Part shown: positions 37,401-49,400 of the stretch, piece after piece
Position numbering within the stretch: position 1 is the stretch's first letter
How the letters are laid out: the number at the start of each line of letters is the position of its first letter
From: Eretmocerus hayati
Lineage: Eukaryota; Arthropoda; Insecta; Hymenoptera; Aphelinidae
Assembly (NCBI GenBank): GCA_029851415.1
Contig: CM056741.1
Span: forward strand, 144,262,522 to 144,326,521
DNA length: 64,000 bases
Reading direction: 5' to 3'
Made by a program: the position numbers and the translations under genes
The notes under the pieces: model-generated
What the model saw: the letters and a program-made list of their open reading frames with translations, nothing else
Told to the model about the DNA's origin: nothing
The model's database searches: none

Positions 37401-40400
37401 CTCCTGCTACTTTCAAACTTGACCAGGCGATAGAAATCGCGAGTGAAGTCGGTACCGATTGACGGCGAGTCCGGCTCGTCGCCACTGCTGCAACAGCCCG
37501 AAAGCGCACCCGATGAACGCTTGCTGCCTCCGCCGTTGCAAATCTCCTCGTCACCGCTGCTGCTCCAGGAGGCGCCGGGGCTCGACGCGTACGGCCATGG
37601 TCCACCGGAGCGATTGTTGTCCATCAGGAGGGCCACCTAATAAATAGAAGTGTTGATTGATCACGTTTTAGACAGATAACTATGCGAATTTTGGCCGCAA
37701 TATTTATGTCATGCCCTCCGATGATCTGAGATTCATTTGTTTACGTACGTAAAAGTAGCATCAACATTTTTTAGGTTTGTGAGTAATTGTGCCTTTGTCA
37801 ATCGTGACGCGTTTTCGGAGTTTTTAGTTTTGAAAAGACTTGATTTTAGAGATTTGAAAATTTTCAATCAAAGTCGGTATGAGCAAAATCTTACAACTCC
37901 AACGGCCCAACAACTGTACATTTTTGACAAATCCTCCTTTGAGAAATGGCGTGGATCAAAAATTGTTTAAGATACAGAGACGAGAATCCTGTGTTTTTAA
38001 GAGAAGCTGGTCACTCACGAGTTCGCCACCGGTGCGATCGGACAGGTAGCTTGCGCCATTCCATAGGCATTCGTTCGCGTCCTCTTCGAGCTCGAGATGG
38101 TTGTGTTCCTTGATGGGAGGTAGTAGAGCTGGTGTCGAAACTGACGTTTCCTTGATCTGAATCCCGTTGCAGTTGATTTCATTGGCTGCTAGGTCTTCGG
38201 ATGAAAGAGAAAAGCTCCAATCCTCCAGCTCGGCACGGTCGTACTCAAGCTCAAGCAAATCACGGTGTTGCTGTTGCGCACTCCTAGAGTCGTCCAACCT
38301 GATGATAATTGATAATTACTGTCAGAACTCTTGAAGCTCAACTCATGGATTTTTACTGTTTTCAGACTATTTTGATAGTGTCTCGAAGATTGCGGAGTGA
38401 AATTGTGAAGATACGTGAGGTTGGCTTTTAAAAAAATGTACCAGCCGTAAAACAATTTGAAAATGAATGTGAAACGTATGTAACGATTTCATGACCTGAT
38501 CCAGATCATTATCGGATGATGATAAAATCCTTTTTTTGGACAAATGTAGATAGATTAGAAGATCATCGCAAGATGTGAAGAGGCAAGCGGACACGGGAAC
38601 TGTCCTATATTTAAAACGTGAAAAAAATCAAAGCATGAAATTATTATTGGCAGTATAGGTAAACTAGTATGTGCGTGAATTCACGAATGAATTTTGCCCT
38701 CCTTTGACAGAATTTTCACGAGCATCCTAGGGATTTGATTCAACAAGTTGAAAAGTTTGAACCGACACTCGCAAATTTAAAACTAAAGATAGAAAAACTG
38801 AACTATATCATTAGATTTGAAATGCACTAAGCGAAATTGAGCACGCAATAGCTGCAAAAAGATTTTTGAATCGGTAGCCTGTGATATGAGATGAAAGATG
38901 AAGATGAACCTCAGCCATTGCTGGACGTATTCGGCATCCCAGCCATCCTCGTCTACGAGTAGAAGCGAGGAAGCGGGACTGGTGACGTACGGGTTGATGC
39001 TGGTTGCGGCTGCCGCGGTGAGCTTGAGACAGAGGTGACTGTCGCTGAAGCTGCGCATCACGTGTTGATAAGGGGTGAGTATTTCCTTAGCCGGTGGGTA
39101 GCTGTGACGAGGATTACTGCTGAGCCCGAGGGTCAGGTTGAGCGGAAGAAAGAGGACGTCGGGGTCGGTTGCGTCGAGCGAGACGAGTCGTGCGTCGGGA
39201 GAGAGATCGGCCTCGGTTTCATCGGTGGCTTCTTTCACCTCCTCGAGACCTCGGGGTGGTTCACCCTGGCGCGCACCCTCGCCCTGCACGTCACTAGACA
39301 TCGTTGAGTAGCCTTCATCTCGATTGCCAGATTCTGGGCTTTCGCTACCCTCCTCCTCTGACGGCTTTTGACCTGCAATTTGCGAACACCGTAGATGATA
39401 ACGAGGGTAAAACCAAAATCAAGTGCTCGAAAATATTTTTTTCTCTTTAAGCAATTCTGCTTTGTAGAGATAATTTCATAGTTTTTCATAATTGTGATTC
39501 GAGTAATTGGCGCCGAGTACTTGGATTAGACTCACATTGAAGTGCTTGAGACCAATGATCTTGTATTGAAATATTATTCACATTCTTATACGAGTGACAA
39601 TATTGATCAATTTTCTTTCATCTTACTTGAAAATCGAAGAACGAAATTTGAGTTAAATTTTCGGAAGTGAATGCATAGATCAAAGTCAATGATCGGTTTA
39701 TATCGGTAGTTCCGCGAAAACTTCGATATATCCTTCGATATATCCAAATATATTTAGGGGTCGGAAATGTGCCAACCCCATCAATTCGTATTTCCGAAGG
39801 TTCTAAGATCTATTTCTTAACTCTTTGAAACATATGGAATGCGAATTAGCTCGTGCACGAGTATCGATATTTTTACATATTGTTAACATAAGGATAACAC
39901 TAAGAACGCGGTGGCGTCACACATCTGCAGACTTGACATTTTGTAGCAACACACGGACCTGACATTTTGACCCCTTTTTCAATGATAATTTTTTTCGGTA
40001 GCCCCGGATCGAAAAACTAATGATTGCGCCAGAATGAACACAACACAATACATCAAAAATGATGTTTGAGATTTTTCCCTCGATACGCGTTCAAAGGGTT
40101 CGTGCAAGCAGGCACACGTTATTTCAAAATTTCCGCGAAACTACCGATATATCTTTGATATGTGCCACTTTTCTCATATTGAGTCCAAACAAAGAAATTG
40201 AAAAACATCCCTGATTTGGCAGTTCAAGGTCTCTTCAATTCCTTCATCTGATGATTTTTTTCTCCATATTAACACTATTTTATCCTAACGTACAATGTCT
40301 CGAAAAAACTTTCTTCACGGAGGAAGAAATTGACCGTTCCACAAGTTTGAGACAGCCTAGAAACGAAAAATAAAAAGTGGCCGTCTTGGGTATTATTTCA

Positions 40401-43400
40401 AGCCAGGGAAATTTTCAAAATCATGACTTCTCAGTAAAAATGGCGGATTTAGTACACATTATACTCCACAATCGAGAACTTTTTGTACTATTTTGGTTCT
40501 TTATAATAGCACCTGTCTAAAAGTGTTAACGACGCTTTATTATAACACGCATGGTCAACATGAAGTTATTACACATACCTAGAGGCCTGGCTCTGCGGCA
40601 CTTTGTGGTGGCCATGACGGGGATCTGTAAGTTGAGCGATCTTGGCCTGGCGAGTGGTATCCACGAGGAATCGGCAAGCCCAAGTGCAGCGACGAGAGCA
40701 GCAGGTCCAGCCTCGAGAATGCTTTGCACGAGCTCACCCGGAGCGCTGGAATTGGTAGGACTGGCAGCGGCAGCGGCCTGGGCCAGCAGACCCGATAAAG
40801 TTCTGTTCTGTGACTCCAGTTCCCGAATGCGTCTTTGCAGTGCGCCGATTTCCTCTCTCAAACCCTGAAAATCGTAATCTTTCTCTCAGTACCATTTAGA
40901 TATAAAACACATCCTCGAAGTCTACTGAAACTTGAACACTAAACCAAGCGACTTATTGATCAATCAGTACAGCGCTAAAGCGTGACATTTAGCAAACTAA
41001 ATGCTGTAACGGGTGTGGTTGGAAGTTTGGAGTGTTTCGTACAAGTTGCAAGCTCCGATATTTTGCTCAAGTCTGAGCAAATGTTTTGTATCAAGCAAGT
41101 TCTGTCACCAAATACCCGAAAATATATACTGTGATCCAAATGAGTGAACAAACGTGAAAAATTTTACACGAATCCATTAGAACGTTCAACAAGATGATAT
41201 CTGATTAAACTGCAGATTTCTGAACAGGCAAAACTTGCTACTATTGACCATCCCAATTGAATAAGCAGGGACCAGTGAGAGAGGAGGAAGAAATTATAAT
41301 TTCGGGAAGGGTGATGAAAAAGCTTGAGATGATGAACCTTTTGCGAAAGAAGCGCTCGGACCACCTGGTTGGCGACGTCGTCGAGGCAGCGCTCGTACTG
41401 CCTGCGCTGAGCGTCCGCGTCCCGGGCGAGGGCCGCGTGTTCGCTCTCGAGGCTGGCCAGCCTCGCGAGCAGCGTAGCGTGTGACTCGCCGCCGCAGCCG
41501 GCAGCCTCCAGGCCCCGAAGCTGGCCCCGCATCGACTCGTTCTCCAGCTGCAGAGCCGAGATCTGTCCCTGACACTGGTGCAAACGACCCTGAAATCATA
41601 CAAAGATAAACATTATCGGTCAGTTTGAATTTCTGAGCAGCTTCCAAAATTCAGGTAGATAAAAACCATGAAGTGGGACATCAGATTCGGAACGAGAGAC
41701 TTCCGAACACGATCCTTTTTTGTTCACCGGACAAATATGGCCAACGGCGTTATATTCAGTTCTAGATGAGGTCAAATCGGGAAAGTCGAACTTGAGATTT
41801 TGATGGGGCATGAACTTACGTCCTCTTTATCAAAAAAGACCAGAGAAGATCTCCAGCGTTGTATAATTGAAACTGAGTGGATTGCAGAATAGCCATCCTA
41901 TTAAATACAAAAAAGAGATGATGCATGCATATGTGAATACTCTTGCTGACGAGATGAGATCATGGGCTAATCGATCAAGTTCCACGTACAACGGAACGAG
42001 GGTGGCATGCTGCATCGGAGACTGATGCGCCCTTGGCAGTATATTGGGGTACGGATTGACGTCCACTCGTGAAATCTTTTCGTATGAAAATCCACGGAAG
42101 AAAACAAGCAGAGGTCCTGGTATGTGGGCCATGGATTCAGCTGAAACTCTGGGGATCGTCTCCTCTTGGCACCGAAAGTTGATATCCAGAGCCACAGAGT
42201 CGAATGCTCAAGCATTTCAGAGCTGCCTTATATGACATTAGTATTGACAGTGTACTTATGGGCAATTATCATGTCAAAGGTCTTAAGCACAACAATGCTT
42301 GAGCATTCAACTTGGTAACTTATTTGGATATCATCTTTTGGTACCAAAAGAATGAAGACGATTCCCAGAAATTCAGGCAAATCCATGACTCGAGGACCAT
42401 GGCGCCTCTTTTTTTGAGCTTGCGGCTCACAACTGTTCTTCAAGACTTCGCTGGACTCTCATCTTATCATGTGTCATATACAGTCTTCTCAGTCCATATT
42501 TTGGGAATTTTAGGGTCAATAGGGGACTTTGGAGCGGAAAATAAGGGACAAAAAAGGGACAAGATAAAATTTGTTTGGGGGGAAAATATGATTTTTCGGG
42601 ACTGAGTTTTATCAGACACCAATGAACATTTGTATACTCAGCTCATAATAGGAGGTGAAAAGCGCTGAGACATGTAACTACAAATCATTCTCTTTTATAT
42701 CACCAGAATTTGGGTCGGGGGTCAGAGATTTTTTTCCAACTCTTAGTAGAATTAGATACATATTCTGGAAAAATGTGAGGTGCTCATGAGTTCCAAAGCC
42801 CCGAAAGTAGTCCGTGCTACTTTTGTTTCTGAATTTTGCAAGACAATCGATATCTTCATTTTCTGATCAATTACTCATTCATACAGGACCCGATAAAAAA
42901 GATATTTCCATACTTTGACTCAGGAAGAGCTGTTCTACGAAATATATATTCAAGTTCAGCAAACGTCGATATAAATTGAAAACTTTTTTCGAGGAAAACT
43001 GGAATTTCCGGGCATTTTTAAGCTCTACTTGATTTCACATTGGACATTTTCAATTTTCATCAGACAACAAGTTTTCCAATTGACTCACCATTTTTCGCAT
43101 CATATTGATGTCCACTTTATGATTTTATTGCTTCCAACGGAGAAAATGCCATTTTTGAGCCGCTGCGCGAGAACGGCTCAAAAAGGCATTTCCACCTTTC
43201 CCAGCTATAGAATACCATATGTTTCTCGTTTGTGAAAATTGACGCTTTTCCACAACAAGATACAAAATATCAAGCATAACATACTATCTCATCATATCTG
43301 ACAACGCGGTTTGTATCTGATCTCGGTGTTTGTCAAATCTTCTCTCTGCTTCCTCAATCGCAGTCGGAAGAATAAATGGAACTATATCCATAGGGATGAA

Positions 43401-46400
43401 GCGATAATATTTGTGTCATCTTATTAGAAAAAAGAACAGGCGCAAAATAAATCTGTCCACTCTCTCAAATTTCACACTGACGCCTTCAACTCAAAGACTT
43501 CAATAACCTACAAATGCAATCTGATTCAAGATCACGCCTTATCCACATACTCCTTGATCAAGAAAGTGCGAAGGCCTAACTCAGCCGGCCTGTTGGATTC
43601 TGACTTTTAAATTTCCACTTCTCGGGCGAGCTCAAAAATAAGGGAAATAGAGGACAAACTTGGATTTTAGGGTAAAATAAGGGACGAGCTTGAAAAAAAG
43701 GGAAATAGGGGAATAAGGGACATGGCTGAGAAGACTGCATACACAAGGTAATCTTTAATGAATATTGCAAATGTTTTGAATTATTTAGCTAGCTATTGAA
43801 CTCCACCAATACCCTCCCTCGTGTTTGTAACTACAGATTTTACCTACAAATGTCATATTTAGGTAACAATAATGTACAAGTTCTGCAAACCTACCTTCGA
43901 TTCTAATTGAGATATTCCTTCAATAAAAGACGAGCTCGAAGACGAGTTATGGGTGGTTAACATTCCGTTCAACTCTAATTCACGAGAAATCTATTCATCA
44001 GCGGCCTCAGCCATACATTAATTAACCTCCTGCTCGAAAAAATAATACGAGATCTCCATAGATGCTGTGTGCCAGAGGATTAAATCCACCCGAGAAAAGA
44101 ATCAAGAGAAAAGTAATGAGCTTTCAATTCTCGCTAGACTCCTATTACTTCATTCATATTGAAGACGAGTTTCAAGATGGTTTCTCTTGACTGGAAAAGC
44201 TTATTTCTATCAACAATTAAATATTCCTATCAACAAATTTGATGGGGATATTTAGTGTGTAAGATTTTGTGTACTTTATATGTAATCATTTGCTAAATCT
44301 TGTGCTAAATAATCTCAGCAGAGATTGAATACAGCGTTTTATAATGGAAAAGAACATATTTATCCTGCATAGTTCATAAATGTCATTAGAATACTCAATT
44401 GTCGACAAAAGCTGTTCTCTCGTCCGACTCTATAGAGCTAATCTACGGTAGAACAATTAAAATCAATCATCATGAGATACGCCGTGAGAGATTAGGGATG
44501 GCAAAATCTTGGCCCTAAACAAATCGCCGTGAGCTTCTTTGTAAGTATGATAGCGTCAAGGCAGCTCTCCAAAATTTCGATTCTCCCCTTTCTGACGCTT
44601 TTCAAACTTTCCCGCGAGAATGTGTCCTACTTTCCTACCTAGTGTGAATGCAGCTATAAAAGTTGTCTGCTATGCTTGCGGCTAGGGTCACTAAAAGGGG
44701 GTCTCGACACGGTTCTCCCACCTAGGGACCCTATTTGCGGGTGGCCAGCCCCCCCCCCCCTCCTACAATGTGTTGACAGGTTCCGACAAGTTCCGACAAG
44801 CCCGTGTAATTTCCTAATTTACTGTAATTTTTCAACGTTTGTTTTTTTATCCATTATATAGTAGGTAGACATGGGAGCAATCAGCAATGCTAATTGATGC
44901 TACCTAGGTGGGTCAGTAGTTTTTGGTGTTGCTAAACGTGGCCGGCGTGGATCCGTGGATGTCGTGGCATGAGTGAGCTCGTGAGTGAGCAAGTAGTCGC
45001 ATCTTTTGTTTTTGGTAAGTAAAAGAGTGCGTGCCAAGTGAGAGAAAACTCAAAAAATCGACTTCTTCGCAACACTGCAGATGATTCATCCATGGCGTAA
45101 AAATAATATCCATGGATCTCGTGGATTTTTCACTCAGGCATGCGACGTTTTATCTCAAGTGAAGAGTGGTGGTAAAAGTACACAGTTTTTCGACTTCCTT
45201 CTTGTACAAGAACTCAATATTTGCATTCTTGATGCTAGAGTGTATTTGATGATTTACCATTTGCTGTATATGTGTAACTCTTGACAAAATAAAATCCCAA
45301 CAATTCAGATGCTGATGGAGAAATGGTATCCTCACTTCTTTTGAAGAAATCATAAGTGTCTTCTTAGTTTAAATCAGTACAGGGATGGACAATTTTAAAT
45401 ATATTGAAAAATGAGCATTCTTGATGATTGAAGTAGCTCACATTTGCTTCTTTTTTATTACTGAAAACACATTTCATTTTCTTCATTGTAGGTCAAGATT
45501 TGTGATTTATTTACTGAGGCAAGCCAAACGGTTTTCTTGAGAGAGATAGAATTGAAATTGTATTCTGATGTACCGTGTTTTGCCTATTATAAGCCACTCT
45601 CCAAATATAAGCTACCCTCCGAATATAAGCCGTACTGAGCCAAATGATGGAAATATTAGCCACCCTCCAAATTTAAGCCACCCCCAAATGTAAGCCAAGC
45701 CACCTGCAAAGATAAGCCACCCCCAAATATGAGTCAGTCTCCAAATATGCAGTAATGTGTGAAAACCATTCTTTAATAACATTTCATCATACTTGATTGA
45801 TATTTTTTTTGTGAATTTGAATATACTTGGTTTTTATACTTGATTCAAATGAATCTTTGACGATAAAATATTCGTCTGGGAATATAACCCACCCTCCAAA
45901 TATAAGCCACCCTCTAAATATAAGCCATGCTTCAGAGCCAAAAAAAATTATAAGCCATGGTTTATAATAGGCAAAACACGATATTAATGTATACTACTAA
46001 TGTAAATACTTTGAATCCTTTGGAAATGGCTTGATCTGACCAGGAAGTGAATGTAATTCCAAGCTAAGTTGGATAATAAACAGTATCATAATTTAGTTCT
46101 CATGAATCTCTAGGTTCAATCTTTGGGGCAATCACATATTGTTATGGATATCAGTAAGGAGGAACCTGAAAATGTTTCAAATGCTCCATCACCACGGTTA
46201 CATACATACGAAGAAGATTGGTTGAAGAAAGTCCAGGAAGATGTGGAAAAAGGAACAGATATAAATCACAAAGATAGTGACGGCAATACTTTACTTCATA
46301 GGGCATCTTCACAAGGTCTCGCCTCTGTTGTCAAGTTTCTTTTGAAACAATCCAAAATTGATACTAGCATAGAGAATAATAAGGGTGAGAAGGCTCTCAA

Positions 46401-49400
46401 ATTGGTGTATAATGCTCTAAAGAAGAAAGGGAAAAACAATAAGAGTAATTATGAAGAGATCAAGAGGGATTTAGAAGATCATAGTGGTCCCTTGCCAGAA
46501 AAAGAGCGTGCAGTTAGAAAAAGAAGAGCTGACAGGTACGAAGATGTTGTGTTCTGCTTATTAGAACGCGCGGGCCGTGAAAAGTTGGGCAACTATTGGT
46601 ACATAGTTGGTCGGGAGATTACGTCAAGAGAGACAAAGAATCAGAAATTTGATGATGATGTCTTTCTTTATGAAATTGATGGAAAGAAATGGATCATTCC
46701 TGTTCAAGTCAAACATAGTGGTGAAGCTAAACCACATAAAATCTGTTCCTCAGATCTATTGAGCTTATCAGGTGATTTTAGTTTTATCAAATATTTTTTT
46801 TCTTATTTGGATTTAAAATATGATATCATGAAACCCACTCTCGAAAACTCCCTTGGACCAAATCAGAATGAAGATATTGATAGCAGAAAGAACTTCAAAG
46901 GTGCTGAGATCCAGTTCATGGTATTATTTACGAGTGCCAGTATAAACATTGAAGAGTTAGAAAAATCAGGATTCGAGGTGATTAACTCACCTCGAGGCAT
47001 CCTCAACATTTTCGATTTATCAGTAGGGCTCAAAGAAGAGTTCAATTATAAAAAAATAAGAAAGATCAGTAAGAAATTAGAGGATAAGCTGTTGAAGGAA
47101 CTATCCGAATTCGAACAAGAAAACGGGCTCGATAGTTATCTTTTGACTGAAACTCAACGATATGATGAAATAGCGAATTTTTTGGATCGTTTCGTCATCA
47201 TAGTCAATCAACCTCAGGTTGAAGAATTAGAGTGGCGTCTGAGTAATTTAAATGAAAGAGATTTGTTCAAAGATACGGCTTTCCAGGGAATATTTGCCGA
47301 AGCGACATTCCAAGGGTATATGGATACTCTGACCAGAGGTCTCCCAAAAAAAGGAGGGCGCCCTTCTGGGTGGGTTAGTAGACAAGATGCTGAAGATAAG
47401 TTCTCGCAATACCAACAGCAAATTCAGATGTCGCTTATAGTAACGTGTATGACAGTAATGTACGATAAGAAAATCCGTACCCACGGCTTCTTTCGCACTT
47501 TTCACATTTCGAATAAGCTTGAACAATTCCTGAAAGATGATATGAACCGGTTTATGTTTATCAAAACTCCAGAAACTTTGTTGAGCAGTATAAAGCTATC
47601 GCAGCAGCTCGAAGAAAGAAATCAGTACAAACTTCGAAAATGTGGTCGCATTTGCGTCAACCTTAGAGAATTAGAGGCGAATGATCGATGTTGCGAGGCC
47701 ATACTTCAGGGATTTAAATGCTCCACCTCAACTTTGTTGACCGTAGAGTGCAATGCTGAGCAAAAACATGATCCAAGAATCATTTCCACATTATTGAAAA
47801 CTGTAGATGACGGTGGTGATAAAAAGATTATTTTCATTATTGAAAATAATGACTTTGAACGTTTGATCAATAACTCGTCAGTGGATAAAGTGATCTCAAG
47901 GCGATACTCTATTGATGAAGATTTGATTGAGGCAAAGAACTTCAATCCAAAGAATGATATTATGAAGAAAACTTTTTCTTTGGGAGGAGAGAAAACTACG
48001 TTGACAAAACTGACCAATATTGATAACTGGCGCACATTATCATCCTCAGCAACTCATCAGCAGTTGATGAATCCAAAAATTTTGGGCGATCTCCTCACGA
48101 ATAAGGACGTTCAAGTGGGCACCAAGCCACTAGGGATCAGCAACTTGGAAGGAGCATATTTTGACTTATTTAGGGAGATAAATGTTGAAACGCTGCGAAC
48201 GAACCTTGTTGCCGGCTCGTCGGATGTAATTTTCGTCTTGAGTGGTATATTTTCTGGCAACGAGTTCTTGAGTAATATAGGACTCGAATTGGGAAATGTT
48301 GATAATGACTTGAATATTCTAGATTATCCTTGCTCTATACCGTCTAATGAACTAGTCGTCTTGAGAGTCGATGATCAATTTGTGGAAAAAAACTTCAAGC
48401 AATTATGTCATGATAATCCTAATAAGAGGGTATACTGGACTAGGTGGGATGAGCCGAGGTTTATATTACAACAAGTTTATGATCCTGATTTCTATCTTAA
48501 ACGTAGTTTTCATACAGAATTGATGGAAGTTCCCAAACCAGCAGGGGCCAAACCAGCATGGACCAAACCAGATTGGTTGGCAACTGACGACTTCTTCATT
48601 TGTGAGAACAATCTTGCCGGTAAATACGGTGAAGAACTTGGAATTTTGGATTATATTGAACTAGATATGCAAAATGGCAAGAAACTCATGGTCAAATGTG
48701 ACGATCACATGAGAACTTTGCGGTTTGCAGAATTGGGATCAACTGTTTACACTGTTTCCCTTAGCGAAAGACAATTTGAACAAGTTGATAAAAACATGCC
48801 GAGTGCAACAGACCTTTCAACCGGAAGTACCGTGAGTAAAATGAATGGACAGTATTCATCGGAGTATAGTTTGCTTGAGGCCATCTCAAATGAAAGAGTA
48901 GTGATTCTTGCTGACGACCCGGGCATGGGGAAATCAACTACCGCTATCAAATTATACCATTTAAGCTATGGTCCCCATAACCCGTTAAGATTAGTTGACT
49001 CACACTGGGTGATACATATTCATTTAAAAGATCATGTGGAATCGATAAAACGAATTGACCCTGAGTTGTTGGACGTTACTCAATTTCTGTCCGAGATCAC
49101 CAAAAATTTAGAAACTGAATTCGCACAGAGTTTGCTCAATATTGCGATGTACCAAAACTCAACAATTTTCAGTAAGCCTCTTTTGATGATCTTTGATGGT
49201 TTTGATGAACTCCACGATGAATCAGATCGGGAGAAGATTTGTTCGCTTTTTGAAAATCTAAAGAACGAGACTCACGTAAAATTCTGGATTACGACTCGTT
49301 CTAACATGAAAGCAACGCTCGAAACAACTTTAGGGGTACGCTCTGTACAGTTTGATCCCTTAGATGAAAAAGGATTGGTAGCATTTATAAGAAAATATCT

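Larger units (their letters stand above)
41590..45572 (-). other. NCKAP5 12.4 kb intron, 3' part
   Basis: Non-coding for NCKAP5. It contains a foldback element (42070-42445), a TIR-bounded AT-rich segment (42475-43745), a family B repeat (43118-43205) and a poly-C run (about 44750-44761). A good splice donor (TTTTTG then GTAAGT, GT at 45015-45016, + strand) could end an untranslated first exon of the nested NACHT gene. Confidence 0.5.

Noticed and set aside
45598..45960. Regularly repeated CCAAATATAAGCC units, reminiscent of a CRISPR-like array
   Set aside because: Units are adjacent and diverged without spacers, lie inside TIRs with TA duplication, and the genome is animal.
46123..46125. 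TTG as start of the NACHT ORF
   Set aside because: An animal gene would use the ATG at 46144 or an upstream exon spliced near 46113; TTG initiation is unlikely.
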